A stretch of 64,000 bases of DNA from NCBI RefSeq assembly GCF_027409185.1, contig NC_084468.1, forward strand, positions 140,342,001-140,406,000, in the 5' to 3' direction. Below the pieces are notes generated by a model, which searched no databases, was not told the origin of the DNA, and saw only the letters and a program-made list of their open reading frames with translations. How positions within the stretch are numbered: position 1 is the first letter of the stretch; each line of letters begins with the position of its first letter. The position numbers and the translations under genes were made by a program. Positions 10,863 through 22,842 of the stretch are shown here, piece after piece. The DNA is from Cynocephalus volans. Its lineage: Eukaryota; Chordata; Mammalia; Dermoptera; Cynocephalidae.

Positions 10863-11878
10863 AACATCAAACTGTAATTTTCTATAGTAATTTCACGGTT
10901 TCCTCTTTATTTACAGGAGAGATACATTCTAAGATTATTGAAAAGCAAAACCCAACAATACTATTTAGAAGATAAGCAAATATTTATAGATGAAATTCTT
11001 AATTATAGACAATTTAAGTGATATTTGGCCCCCCAAAGACTGGCATTTGGTATTTATTTTATGGCATAATTCCCAAGTAAGCCTTACCAACTACCAATAT
11101 TGTATTATCAATACCCTCAGAATATGCCAGCCAAGAAGTCAATATCCCAGGAGAACTTAGCCTTTCCCTTACTGAAACGATTTACCCAGACACCTCAGTG
11201 CCAGGCCTTTTCTTAGGCTGGGAAGTACCACCCAACTTCCAGACATCATCCTTCCCTTTTTCAGAGACAAGGAATTGTATCTGTATAAGACATATGTGTG
11301 GACCCACCACTTGTTACTACTCTCTCAAAATTTTCCTGGTCTCCATCAACATTATTTTTCTTGATCTTTTGTCTGAGTTGCACCATCACCTCTAGACCTC
11401 TGTTCCAACTCTTCAGGAGACTTTCTGTGATACCTTTGGCTGTGATGCCACTGTCCCTTGACTCTGATGTCAGTTTCATTCTCTTAACTTGTGGTACTTG
11501 CTTCTCTCATGTTGTAATGCTAATTCTCTTTGCTTTCTCCAACTTGTGACCTCATGCTTCCCTCCCTGCACCTGATCCACCGAAGTCTCTGGGTACATGC
11601 GCCATTTTGTCCTGACCAGTTTTTACTGCAATTCACCACCCAAGATCACCAGCTGTACATGAAAACACATGTTATATACAAGCTAGGAATTGTTCATATT
11701 CCCCGGGTAGGAAGATAATGGTCCTTTAAAACAAAATCAAATGTCTTTACTTCACATGCAAATAGGATTATCTGTGTAAGTAATTAAATGAGTAACTCAC
11801 TGAGAGACAACTTTTAAAAAATAAGTTAATAAAACCCAGAGAGAAAAACCAATGTGTCAAAGACAACAGAAAGTTAAA
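10863..11878. other. No recognised gene
   Basis: Intergenic. Pyrimidine-rich sequence at 11215-11560 creates overlapping frames of 60-83 codons on both strands, with no motif that would support a protein. Confidence 0.4.
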
Positions 11879-11989
11879 GTCAGCATGTATAAAACATATG
11901 GGTAAAAACCAAACAAGTCAGCATGTATAAAACATATGGGTAAAAACCAAACAAGTCAGCATGTATAAAACATATGGGTAAAAACCAAT
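11879..11989. repeat. 38-bp tandem repeat, about 2.9 copies
   Basis: Units start GTCAGCATGTATAAAACATA at 11879, 11917 and 11955 and are essentially identical. The last copy ends in AAAAACCAATGTG, and that string also occurs upstream at about 11845. Near-identity implies a recent duplication. Confidence 0.95.
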
Positions 11990-12830
11990 GTGCTGAGAGA
12001 AGTGGACAGAAAAGGTCAAACAAAATACATTGGGGATTTTTGTATACAAAATGAGAGGTGCGTATTTCAGAGAATCATTTCATTGAAATAGGACACCCAT
12101 ACAGTAGAGATTTTTAAATAGAGTTATTTGACTCCTTTTGCAAACAACTTTTTTAAAAATCAGAATTTTTTTCCCATACTCAATCTTTTAATGAATAATG
12201 TAAACCCACAGCATTTTAACTTGTACACTACTCAGTATGACCTTCCCTAATTAGTTTCATATGGTGACTCTTGCACTTTTGTGCAATTATTAAAGATAAT
12301 GAAAAGACCTCGAGGTTAACAACGTTTCATGTTTTCTCTTTGCTGTCCCAATGTGTATGCACACACACGTGCAAACATAAACTCTTCCTAAAATCACTGT
12401 GGGAATATAATAACTGGGGTTATCTGAGTTTATATCCTTTATGAAGGCAGGGGCAGGTTTTGCAGTCATTGCATAAGAAACCTCAGATGTCCCTTTACTC
12501 TTATGTAGCAGGAATGTTAAGGCAAAGATCACGTTCTCAGATCAAACTGGTGTTATGACCTTTGAAGAGAGCATGGAACAAGGACAGCCAACATAAAACT
12601 AGAAACCTTTATAGGAAACATTTCTAAGAAAGTGAGGCAGTGCTAACTGAAGGCTAAAGAACAAACTGGAGAAGGAGACGGTTTTCAGAGGCAGTTACTG
12701 ACAGATTCCTACAAACAGTGCTGCTAAGATGTTTGCTCTCTGACAGCAGTTGAGTCCGCTATTTCCCAAACGTAACTTAGCAGCAAACGGTTCCTGCCCT
12801 GTCAAGAGCACATGCTATAAACTTACCCAG
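11990..12830. other. No recognised feature
   Basis: Intergenic sequence. Confidence 0.35.
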
Positions 12831-12831
12831 T

Positions 12832-12995
12832 TTAAATCCCAACCACTTTATGCCATTTTAATTCTGTGACTTAATTTTTCTAAGTTTTAATTTCCTCATC
12901 GGAGAAACAGAGATAACATCATCTTCCCCATAATGACTGTTAGATGTAAAGCACTTAGCTGTGGTGTTTGGCACAGAATTAAAAAGTGTTAGCTA
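12832..12995 (+). repeat. MIR fragment
   Basis: 'tctgtgacttaatttttcta...tttaatttcctcatcggaga', 'gttagatgtaaagcacttag' and 'gtgtttggcacagaatt' follow the MIR core and 3' region. Confidence 0.7.
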
Positions 12996-13600
12996 AAATA
13001 ATAAACACAAATAACAATAATAACTTGATATTCAGGAGCATTTCATTTGTTTCTCACCACATTTCTTTTGGTTCTCAAATGACCTGATTTCCCAGGGCAT
13101 CAGAAAGGGCCCACTGAGCTGCAAGGTCCCCGGGCAGCCTCACGGTCTGGTGGTCAAACTCTTAATTGTTTGAATGTAATTTAGAATTCAGGGAGTTTGG
13201 TGTGCCAAGACAGTCTCCACCAATTAATTATACAAGCATCGGTCTATATTTCTGCGACGTTTGATGTGTGTCTAGCCATTTGATAGGTCCTTTGGGAGTT
13301 GCAAAAAAAACTTGTAGGTTGAATTCATGAAACAGGCTAAGGCAAATGACAAATCCGAAATTAGACAACAGAGAAAATCCAGATTAGAAAAGGAGATACA
13401 TGCATAGAATGAACATAAATCTACTCCAGGACAAAAGGCTACAAATCAGAAGCTCAGGGTTCAGTTAGGGAAGTTATGAAAAGTTAACTATGTAATGTGG
13501 CTAAGTGAGAGGTTGAATAGCAACATGGAACTGACAGAAAGTTCTAGAAAGAAGGCAGTTTCCTGGGTCGAGTACTGTATAATATTTCCCATATACCCTA
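12996..13600. other. No recognised feature
   Basis: Intergenic. Possible very degraded MIR DNA near 13020-13140, not scored. Confidence 0.3.
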
Positions 13601-13665
13601 TTTTTTTTTATTGGAACATAATTGATTACACAAATTTGTGGGGTATTATATGTATTGAGGAATGT
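13601..13665 (-). mobile_element. Short L1 3' end, antisense
   Basis: Poly(T) is followed by 'attggaacataattgattac' and 'acaaatttgtggggta'. This is the same 3'-terminal motif as the antisense L1 at 25.75 kb. Only about 60 bp of the element is present, and no clear TSD was found. Confidence 0.65.
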
Positions 13666-13739
13666 GTTTTGGTAGCTCTACAAGTTCTGCAGAAGAGAAA
13701 ATAGGTTTAGATGACTGGAAGGGAGGAAAATTTTTCTTT

Positions 13740-14270
13740 TTCCTCTACCCATCTTAGGTTCATTGGCTGGGGCCCTGCAAATTAGACTGACAGAAGACAG
13801 ATTAACAAGAGAAAAATGAACAGTTCATTAATTGTACAGTGCAAATCACATGGAAGAAACGTCAATGGTGAGTAACTCAAAGGGGTGCTTAGAACTTGGG
13901 CTTACATAGCATCTTAGCAAAGAACGGTAAGTGTGTAGATAAGTGATAAGACAAAAGAAAAGGATTTTAGGCTCCCAAGAGCGGCCAACTGTGCAAAAGT
14001 AAATATGTGAGCGAAACAGAGTAAGGTGTGTCTATACAGATCCATCTCAGCACCAACTTTCCATCTTTTTCACCATCATGAAACTTCCCCAGGTGAGTTG
14101 ATTTATGGTGATCCTCATTTCTCAGAAGTTTCTGCTTTTAGTTAGATAAGGGAAGTTCTGAGAAGATTTCTTTCTGAGTCTGTAAATTCTTATTTCCCTC
14201 CAGCTCAAAATAATACTTTTACCAAAGTAACACATTTTGGAGTGGCATATTTTAATCCTTTACAACTTCC
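13740..14270. mobile_element. Probable ancient LTR fragment
   Basis: 'agacagattaacaagagaaa', 'gagtaactcaaaggggtgct...cttgggcttacatagca' and 'catcatgaaacttccccagg' resemble a known mammalian LTR-class repeat that I cannot name. No coding frame. Confidence 0.4.
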
Positions 14271-15574
14271 TAGAGCAGGAAAACGAAGTTAATTATTTGC
14301 ACCAACATAAACAGTGGGATGGATACCAATTCTAAAATTTTCTCATAGATTATCTACTTCCCAGGCTAAGGAGCCCAACATAAAAGTAGCTCACTAACAT
14401 ATATACTCTTTAAGATCCCCCGGATAGCAGTCAAATGTGTGACTTCAAGAGATAAAATTTTTAAGTTAGCTCTATAACACTAGAAGCATAACAATTGCAG
14501 TGGAAGAACTGAAATGAGAAATAAGAAGCTTTTTCCAAAAAGAAGAATCCAAACCCAGTAAAGGGCAGCACCTCCAGATCATTGGTAAGCTAGGGAAAGT
14601 CTCCAAAACTCAACAAGCACCATGCTTCAGGGTCCACCGACCTCCCTGACACTATAATGAGGCACAAGGGATCTTTCCTGCAGTGTCGTCACCAAGACAT
14701 CACTTTTCAAAAGTCTAACATCATTTTATAAATATTTTTCCATGCGAACCAAAATGTAAATATAACATAAACTACATTTGTAACCTAGTGCCTTCCTTAA
14801 TATATTGTTAGTTTCAATGGCAAAGTAGTCCACCCATTATCACCTGTTATTCACTTGCACAGATATTACTTATAAAGCACCTCTTTGAAACTAAACAACT
14901 AAATTCTGACATAGAGAGCATCGACCTGAAAAGCATTTGTATTTTCCTCCTGGCTTCTATTGCATGTCACTGTGTGTTCAAAGCACCTAAGGAGATGTAA
15001 GGAAGCATTCACTTTATCAAGGTAGACAATAAGAAAATATCCAAAGGACCTATTTAAAACGAATGCCAAAATTATCAAAGTAGAAAACATTAGCGTGCAC
15101 ACACATCCTTGGGCTCCTGGCTTGACACCAACTGCTTTGTGGATTCAGTAGCTTAAAAGAGATCTGGCTGAGTACCTCCGTGACTATCAATGTGCATGAG
15201 ATCTAGTACAGCATATAATGAGACGTTTTTATACCACATCCGCAGTTACTCACTTTGTCAAAGGTTCACTTTTTCTAATTCCCCTTTAATACAGTGGGAT
15301 AGGAGAAGGGGTTTATTCTTGCCTTGCTCCATCTCATCACTTCTAAACTATTAATTTATTACCTTCCTTCCAATTATCTTCATTTGAATTTCAAATTTAA
15401 TATTCTCTCCACATCACCAGCTGAACTCAAGAACTATTCAAACCTTTGGGATAACTTAACAACTGACTGAAATTTTTCTTATTCTCCTCAACCCTGAGAG
15501 TCACTTCCCCACTTATCCATTCGTTTTTTTACTCATTCATCAGTTCACCACATTAAGTGCTGACTTCCTACTAT
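14271..15574. other. No recognised feature
   Basis: Intergenic. The 67-codon minus frame at 14899-15102 is unsupported. Confidence 0.4.
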
Positions 15575-15998
15575 TGTGGCCAGTATATCAATGGCTGCCA
15601 TACAGGTACCACACACTAAGTGGCTTCAACAACAGAAATGGATTTTCTCACAGGTTTGAAGGCTGCAAGTCCAAAATCAAGATGTCAGCAGGGTTGATTC
15701 TTTTTGAGGGCTAGAAGGAAGGATCTGTTCCAGGACCTTCTTAGCTCATAGATGACCATCTTCTCCCTGTCTCTTTCTATCATCTTTCTTCTATGTGTAT
15801 CTGTACCCAAATTTCTCTTTTTTGTAACTACACTAGACATATTGGATTAGGGGCCCACCCTACTCCAGCATGCCATCATCTTAACTAATTACATTAGCAG
15901 TGACCTATTTCCAGTTCAGTCACATTCTGTGGCACTGGGAGTTATGACTTCAATGTATTAAATTGGGGAGAGAGGGACAATTTAATCTCTAATAGTCA
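15575..15998 (+). mobile_element. MaLR-type LTR (MLT1 class)
   Basis: 'ctaagtggcttcaacaacag', 'tttctcacaggtttgaaggc', 'tcaagatgtcagcagggttg', 'gatgaccatcttctccctgt', 'tattggattaggggcccacc' and 'agtcacattctgtggcactg' give the full block order of an MLT1-type LTR. Confidence 0.8.
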
Positions 15999-16104
15999 GG
16001 TACAGTGCTAAGCACTGAGGATAAAAGACCCCATATAACACCCCTCAGGTTATTTTCAGTGTGCACCAGGATATAATTTTCTAAATTACTGTTAAAATAA
16101 TTCA

Positions 16105-16446
16105 TTGGGAGGCCATTAGACTGAGGCAGCTTTAGCACCCTGAGTTCCTACTAAGCAAACCAAAACCCAATTCAGCATGAACAACACATCTTGGAAAAAC
16201 AAATCTTATTTTACCTATCAGAAACTGCCAACTAATCTCCAGCTAGGGACTTTAAGGTACTGCTGCACTTTAACCAATCAGATATTTTCTTAGCCTTGCT
16301 TCCACATTCACCTCATAAAAGCCTCCCCACATGCCCTTTCACCAGAGCCCCAAGCCACCAGTGGTCTGGAGCTGCCCAATTCATGAATTTCTCTCTGCTC
16401 AAATAAACTCTTCAAAACTTTAACACACGAAAGTTTATGTTTTACC
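16105..16446 (+). mobile_element. Probable solo ERV LTR
   Basis: The block contains a TATA-like CTCATAAAAGCC at about 16312 and, about 90 bp downstream, the polyadenylation signal AATAAA in 'ctcaaataaactcttc' at about 16401. The U3-R spacing is that expected of a gammaretrovirus-like LTR. No flanking internal region is visible. The family is not identified. Confidence 0.5.
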
Positions 16447-17000
16447 TCTATGTAAAGAGTAACTAAATAATGTGGCCATCATGCCATCACATATCTGTGA
16501 TCAATGCATTAAATTCATGGCTGAGACATTTCCTGTTTTAGAATTTAAATGATAGGTATTTAGAATATGCTTGGTTTGGATAATCATTCAAAGGTTCAGA
16601 AGCTCACTAACATATATCCTGACTTGTCAGATATATTTACAAGGTTTTTATCTCTATTCAATTTTGTTTTGCCTTTGCAGATAAAACACTTTACTGTGCT
16701 TCTAAATGAAAACTTATCTTCACAAATTAAAAACATAGCTTAATTACTACAAAAGGGCCCTGAGAAAGCAGGAGGCACCAGAGAATAGCAAATGATACAC
16801 ATTCATAGACCTGATAAGTAGGAAACAAAGAAAAACTTGAGAATGAGGATTATTTTTGGAGGCAATGAAAGATAAAATTCCATTCATGAGTGAAATTCAG
16901 GACAATGGGCATTTTAATAGCATGTATTAGCTGCCATTTGGGACATGATCATATGATCAAATTGGAAAAGAGCTTCTAAAGGAATACTAAGCATGACATT
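16447..17000. other. No recognised feature
   Basis: AT-rich intergenic sequence. Confidence 0.3.
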
Positions 17001-17700
17001 CACTCATTCGTTCAACACTCAAAAATATGTATTAAGTCTTTGCTATGTTTCAGACATTGTGCCAGGCACCTGGAATACAATATTGAGTAAAATAGACACA
17101 ATTTTAGTTAATTTATAGAACAGGATAGTAGGAAAAAAAAATTGTGCTCCAAAAAAGATACTACCATGAATAGGAAAGGCTTGGCATGATATGGAAATAA
17201 TTCACAAGAACATCTAACCTTATGTATGTGGTTCTTTCATATCCTTTTAAAGGAAAACTGCCTAAAGGATGAAGAGGGTTTAGTCAAAGCAAATGGAGGG
17301 GGGAATGTGTACCAGACAGAGTTAAAGATGGTCAAAGAAACGAGTCAGGAAGCCGTTGGAATAGTTCAGATGGTGACATGAGCTAAGGTGGTGGCAGTGG
17401 GGATCAGGAAATGAAATGCATTTGAGAAAGGTTTATGATAGATTTGACAGCAATGAACCACTGGTGGGATCAGGAGAGTGAGGAAAAGAAAGGAGTATAG
17501 AGCGACTCCCAGATCCCTGGCTTGAGCAAACAGATGACAGTTCCACTGATAAGGAAGGGACCACACGAGGAGGAGCACACTCAAGAGAAAAGACGATGAT
17601 GCCAGGGTGTCAGGGAGACTGCAGAGGACCTGTCTGGTAAGCAAGTATGGAGTTCAAAAGAGAGATTTTAGCTGGAGATATTGATTCAGGACTTATTGAG
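17001..17700 (-). repeat. L2 fragments
   Basis: 'cactcattcgttcaacactc...attaagtctttgctatgttt...ttgtgccaggcacctgg' is the antisense L2 3' end. 'gaatagttcagatggtgaca...gtggcagtggggat' and 'agcgactcccagatccctgg' continue in the upstream antisense L2-like sequence. The two minus-strand frames at 17366-17831 are incidental. Confidence 0.6.
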
Positions 17701-19132
17701 CAAATGGATAGTAACTGAAAGTAGGATATTGACGAGATTTCCCTGAGACTGTATAAAAATAAGACAAGAAAAGGGCTTAGGAGAGCAGCTTGAGCATAAG
17801 AGAGATTTAATCCATTCAGAAACATTTGCATTTTAGAGAGGTGCAGGTTGGAATGGGGGTCGGGTAGAAAATGAGCTCTGTTTCATATATACAAAATCTG
17901 AGGAGCCTGAGAAATCCAGAAAGAAGCTAGGTTAGATTTAGCTTCTGAGAGGCATCTTTCTTCTTCAGTAAGCGTCAAGGAGTTACAAAGGCCAAAATAG
18001 AGTATCCACAATCATTTATCTTCACCCCTTACTGAGACCCTTAAAATTGTGTAAAGTAATAAAAATAGGTATAAGCTCACTATAAAACCTGTAGCAGGAA
18101 GACACAGGGTTCCAGGAAGAAGCTATCTGAGAAAAAAGATTTGCAGATTTGATATTATTCTTGAGAAGTTATTAATAACTTCAGAATGTAATTTATAAAC
18201 AGTCAGTGAAACAATTAGAAACATAAATAAAATCCTCAAAACAAAATTTTCAAAATGCCTAAAAAGGAACTTTAATCGTAGCATACTGGTAGCCAGAGCA
18301 AAAGAAGTTGCATAGCTATAACCAAATACAGTATCTACTGACTTTCAAATTTTAGAATTAATCACTTGATTAAATCAAGAAGAAATGATTATGATTACTA
18401 AATAGAAATTTGTATCTTAACCTTGACAATTTAAAGTGAAATGCGAGAACTTTGGTGAAAAGGGGAAAGAAAAGGTAAAGAATATTCACATTACGATGTG
18501 GGGATTCAAGACTTACAGCCTGCAGTTCATGGAACAAGAATTTTAAATACTTAAATTTATCACGAGGAAAAAAAGTAGAATAATAACTGTAATGGCATGG
18601 GTGAAAAGGAAGTTTAGTAAGTGCACTATATTTTGCTTGTCATAGCAGAAAGCCAATAGATCATGTCTAAAATTCATAAATCATGATATGTGCATACTAC
18701 ATTGTGATAGGCTAAAACTGCTAGAAGAAGCAGTTAAAAAATAACTCTGGAGATGGAATAAGTAAAAAATCAAAAGAGGTGTGACTAGGAGGTTTTTGTC
18801 ATAAGCCCTTCACTACTCTTTGGTCATCAATCATGCATGTTTTATTTTTGATAAAAATTAAAAACATATTTTAAAAATGTAATGAGGTCTGCAATAATTT
18901 GCTCCCAACCTACTTGTCCAACTTTATTTCTTCTTTCTCTCTCCATTTCTCTCTCTCTCTGTCCTTCCTGGACCCTACCTGCAACCTAAATTGACTATCC
19001 AATAGGTGCTATTCAGACTTTGTTCTTTAGGTACACTATGGAGGAGCACCATGCAGTGCCGGGGCGAAATAAAGCTGGAGTACTAATTACATTGCCAAAA
19101 GAATTTGTCTCGTCTTCCTGCTTGTAACTGCA
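17701..19132. other. No recognised gene; possible LTR end near 19050-19120
   Basis: Intergenic. 'gccggggcgaaataaagctg' at about 19059 contains AATAAA within an LTR-like end, but no paired structure was found. Confidence 0.3.
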
Positions 19133-19146
19133 AACACACACTCACA

Positions 19147-19180
<34 letters not shown>

Positions 19181-19218
19181 ACCACCACCACCACTACCAC
19201 CACCACCACCACCACCAC
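19133..19218. repeat. Compound microsatellite (CA)n-(CCA)n
   Basis: A dinucleotide CA run changes directly into an ACC/CCA trinucleotide run with one interruption (ACT). Confidence 0.97.
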
Positions 19219-19754
19219 GGTAACAACACATTCTTAAGAGCTGGTGTCATTTGATCTTTAACTTCGCTTAGATCCCCAGCTTTTAAGTTCTCTGCTACTT
19301 CTCAGCAAGTCTGAGTTTGCTCCTGGAATTCAGCTCTGCATAGCCTTCCAGTTCTTTTTTTCCTATTTTAGTCATGCTCTCTTCTGTTAACCACTTGCTC
19401 CACACTCTTGGGTCGCCTCCAATCCTCATATTCTGCTAACTTCACAATATAGGTTACCACGTGATTTGTTGACCTCTTCTCCATCTGTCAGTCTTACACA
19501 TTCTTTAAGACCTATATCAAATACCAACTACTCTTAATATCTTCTCTTTGCTTCACAGAACATTGCTTTCTATCTGTAATAGCAGAGGACCCCATGACTT
19601 GTATTATAAATATATTGTTTGTGCAAATTTATTACAAAATTATTGTTTATGTTTATTTCTAAGATTCTCTCTGTTAAATTCTTGGAATGCCAGGACTATA
19701 GTTCACTCATCTTTTATCTAACATAGTAAACGTAATAGTTTAATGCATATAATT
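19219..19754. other. No recognised feature
   Basis: Intergenic. Confidence 0.3.
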
Positions 19755-20187
19755 TTCCTTAGGTGAATGCTGTGGAGTCCCTCCAAACTCATGGAAACTT
19801 TAATCTCCACTGTGACAGTGTTAAGAGAGTGGGAAATTCTACTATGGTAATTGAAAAGTGGAGCCTTTAAGAGGTGATCAGATTGTGAGGACTGTGCCTT
19901 CATGAGTAGATTAATCCATTAATGGTTTGATAGCTGGTAGTGAGTGTGGTTCTGACGGCTTTAAAAGGAGAGCAAGTGAGGTATTAGCTCTCTCTCTTGC
20001 TCAGCCAGTCATTCTCACCATGTGATACCCTGTGTCACTGTAGAGCCACCACCACAAAGGCCCTCACCAGATGTACTCCCTGAACTTTGGGCTTGCCAGA
20101 CTCTGAAACTCTAAGCAAAAAATATTGTTTCAAATAACCTGGTTTCAGGTATTTCTGTTATAAGCAACAGAGACAGACTAATACAGT
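19755..20187 (-). mobile_element. MaLR-type LTR, antisense (MST-like)
   Basis: The plus strand ends in 'agagacagactaataca', the complement of the TGTATTAGTCTGTC LTR start. Internal blocks 'aagaggtgatcagattgtga', 'gattaatccattaatggttt', 'ctcaccatgtgataccctgt' and 'aacctggtttcaggtatttc' follow antisense MST-like LTRs. It resembles the copy at 22461 in opposite orientation. Confidence 0.78.
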
Positions 20188-20574
20188 GAATATTTAACTA
20201 TATCTTAATTTTGGTGAGATTCTCACAGATTTTTATACATCAGGCAATTAGGGATTGTTTTCTTTAAGTTTTGGGAGGGAGGCTCTTTCATTTTCTTTGT
20301 AAGTGTTTATTGCATGTTATATACTTTTTATATTATGGCTCTTCCAAAAAATTAAAGATGGCTTGCAAAATAGTAACATATTTAATGAGGTCAATAAAAT
20401 GGAAACTGAAAATTTAAGTGTAGAAAAGAATCAAATATATGAAACATATTTTCTGTGATTAAGCCCTAAGTTTGTTGAATTATTTCCCAGTTTTCTAACA
20501 TCCAGAGAAAAAAGGTAAGTATTCATTAATATCAACTTGTGTCTCTAAATATGCTCTAATTTGAAGGTGTTTGG
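20188..20574. other. No recognised feature
   Basis: Intergenic. Confidence 0.3.
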
Positions 20575-21506
20575 GTACTAGACAGACTTACCAGAGAACT
20601 TTTGAAACAGAGTGAGGGACATATCAGAAGATCTAATGCATAGGCTATTGCAATCTCAGAAACAGAGAATGGAGCAGAAAAAAATATTTGATGGCATAAT
20701 GAATGAATATTTACCAAATTTGATGGAAGATATAAGTTTACAGATTCAAGAAGCTCAGAAAGCCCTAGGCAGTATATATTCAAAATAACCACTAGACATA
20801 TCATGGTCAAACAGCCGAACTCATAAGTAAAGAGAAAATCTCGAAAGCAGCCAGAAAAAAACCTCAGCATATTACATACATTTCAAAAATGATTCAACTG
20901 ACTGCTGACTTGCACTGGAAATTACAGAGGTCAGAAATGAGTGGGCCAACATCTCTAAAGTGCTTAGAGAAAAAAATAGAAAGTCAACCTAAAACCCTAA
21001 ATTCATTAAAAATATTCTTTAAGAATTAAGATGAAATAAGCACACGTCTAGATAGAAAGAAAACTCGTAGGATTTTTTACCAGCAGCTCTGCACTGAAAC
21101 AAATGATGAGGAAGTTCTTTAGGCTGAAGAGAAATAACACTAGGTGGAAATTCAAATTTTCAAGAAGGAATGAAGAGCTTCAGAAATTATAAACATCTGG
21201 GTCAAAATAATGAACTATTTTTTTCTCTTAATTTTTAAAAAATACATATGACTTTAAACAGAAACTATAATATTCTTTCATGAGGTTTATAGAATAAGTA
21301 GATGTAATACACATGACAATTATAACATAATAGATGGGAGAGTAGCAAATGGACTAATAGAGTTGCAAAGTTTCTCCATTTTTCATGAAATCATACAGTA
21401 TTAACTCTAAATAGGCTGTGAAAACATGAGAACGCATACTGTAACTCCAAGAGCAACCACAATAACTAATACAGTGAGATGTAAGTGCAAATCCAATAGA
21501 TAAATT
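20575..21506 (+). mobile_element. Old L1, 5' part of a split element
   Basis: Plus-strand blocks 'agaaaatctcgaaagcagcc', 'tgactgctgacttgcactgg', 'aacatctctaaagtgcttag', 'ccagcagctctgcactgaaa' and 'gaagttctttaggctgaaga' are typical of the old L1M/HAL1 interior. All frames are broken. The element resumes after the SINE composite at 21521-21788. Confidence 0.75.
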
Positions 21507-21520
21507 AAAATGTTGATCCA

Positions 21521-21600
21521 GGGTTGGCCGGTTGGCTCAGCTGGTTAGCATGCAGCCTTGGAAAACCAAGGTCAAGGGTTTGGATCCCCATATTGGCCAG

Positions 21601-21673
<73 letters not shown>

Positions 21674-21788
21674 ACTGTCTTGCTTTTGGAGATGTCTGGT
21701 TAGCTCAGTTGGATAGAGCATAGCCTTGTAACACCAAGGTCAAGGGTTTGGTTCCCTGTACCAGCCAGTCTCCAAAAAACAAACAAAC
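21521..21788 (+). mobile_element. CYN / (CA)n / CYN composite inserted in an L1
   Basis: The first tRNA-Ile-like monomer occupies about 21521-21601 (GTTGGCCGGTTGGCTCAGC ... GGTTTGGATCCCC). A pure CA run of about 67 bp follows. A second monomer lies at about 21690-21770 (TCTGGTTAGCTCAGTTGGA ... GGTTTGGTTCCC) with an AAAAAACAAACAAAC tail. One imperfect repeat, AAAATGTTGATCCA (21507-21520) / AAAATGTCATTCCA (21789-21802), 11 of 14 identical, flanks the whole unit. This suggests one dimeric insertion whose linker became a microsatellite. A 63-codon frame with a long His-Thr run crosses it and is not a gene. Confidence 0.8.
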
Positions 21789-21802
21789 AAAATGTCATTC
21801 CA

Positions 21803-22452
21803 AAAAATATTCAATTAACCTAAAAGGAAGCAACTAAGAGTGAATATAGGAGCAAAAATCAGAGGGGGCCAACAGAAAACAAATAACTTAATTTTAGACC
21901 AAAATCTAACCATAGCAATAATTGCATTAACTGTCATTGGAGTAAAACATCCTACTTATAAGATAGAGGTTGTCAGAATGAATTTTTTAAAAGACCCAAA
22001 CATATGCTATTTTAAGGAGATGTACCTTAAACATAAACATACAGATAGATTGAAATTAAATAGTTGGGGAAAATATACCATGCAAAATGTAAGCATGTGA
22101 AAGGTTACAGTGTTTACATTAATATCACATAAAGTAGACTTCAAGACAAAGAGTATTGCCAGAGATAAAGAGGAACGTTTCAGGATGATTAAAATATATA
22201 TATATTAGGAAGATACAACAACCATAAATATGTATGCACCTAGTACAGAACTTTAAAGTACATGAAGAAAAAAAAAAGAATTAATGGAGCAATAGACATT
22301 TCCAGAATCATAGTTGGAGATTCAGCAATTGATGGAGCAACAATTTTAAAAATTAAGCAAAAAATAAATGACAGGATTCCTTCAAAACAGATAACCCTTG
22401 ATTTAGAAAACAAAAGGAGTTATACTAATGTTCTTGCTACTATCAAACAGTG
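21803..22452 (+). mobile_element. Old L1, continuation (ORF2 endonuclease region)
   Basis: 'gtcattggagtaaaacatcc', 'gatgtaccttaaacataaac', 'aaagtagacttcaagacaaa', 'gtatgcacctagtacagaac' and 'atagttggagattcagcaat' follow the ORF2 endonuclease-coding part of old L1s. Decayed pieces of that frame persist at 21840-22100 and 22262-22453. No functional enzyme could be made. Confidence 0.8.
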
Positions 22453-22460
22453 AACCAATT

Positions 22461-22842
22461 GCATTAGTTTGTTCCTGTTGGTTTTAACAGAAATACCTGG
22501 AACTGGGTGATTTGTAAGAAAATGTAACTTATTGTTTACATTTTCAGAGACTGGGAAGTCTAAAGTTCAGGGAATACATCTGGTGACTACAGCAACTCAG
22601 CATATCACATGGCAAATATGGTGGAACTGAGAAAGAGTTCCTCATGCACTTTCTTTTTAAAGCCCTCAGAACCATGCCTCTGACTACCATTATTAATCCA
22701 TTCACTGTGGCATTTTCCTACAATCTAATCACCTCTTTAAAGCCCCACCTTTCAATTACCATAATAGGATTTCCTACCCTCAACAGTTACAGTGGGAATT
22801 AAGCCTCAGTAAGGTTGAGGGGGCATCCAGTCTACAGCACCA
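22461..22842 (+). mobile_element. MaLR-type LTR (MST-like)
   Basis: GCATTAGTTTGTTCCTGTTG at the start, then 'agaaatacctggaactgggt', 'taatcacctctttaaagccc' and 'ggggcatccagtctacagca' near the end. Same class as the antisense copy at 19755. Confidence 0.78.

Noticed and set aside
11879..11989. CRISPR-like array
   Set aside because: It is a direct tandem repeat without spacers in a mammalian genome.
21532..21723. 63-codon frame with poly(His-Thr)
   Set aside because: It is SINE plus CA repeat read-through.
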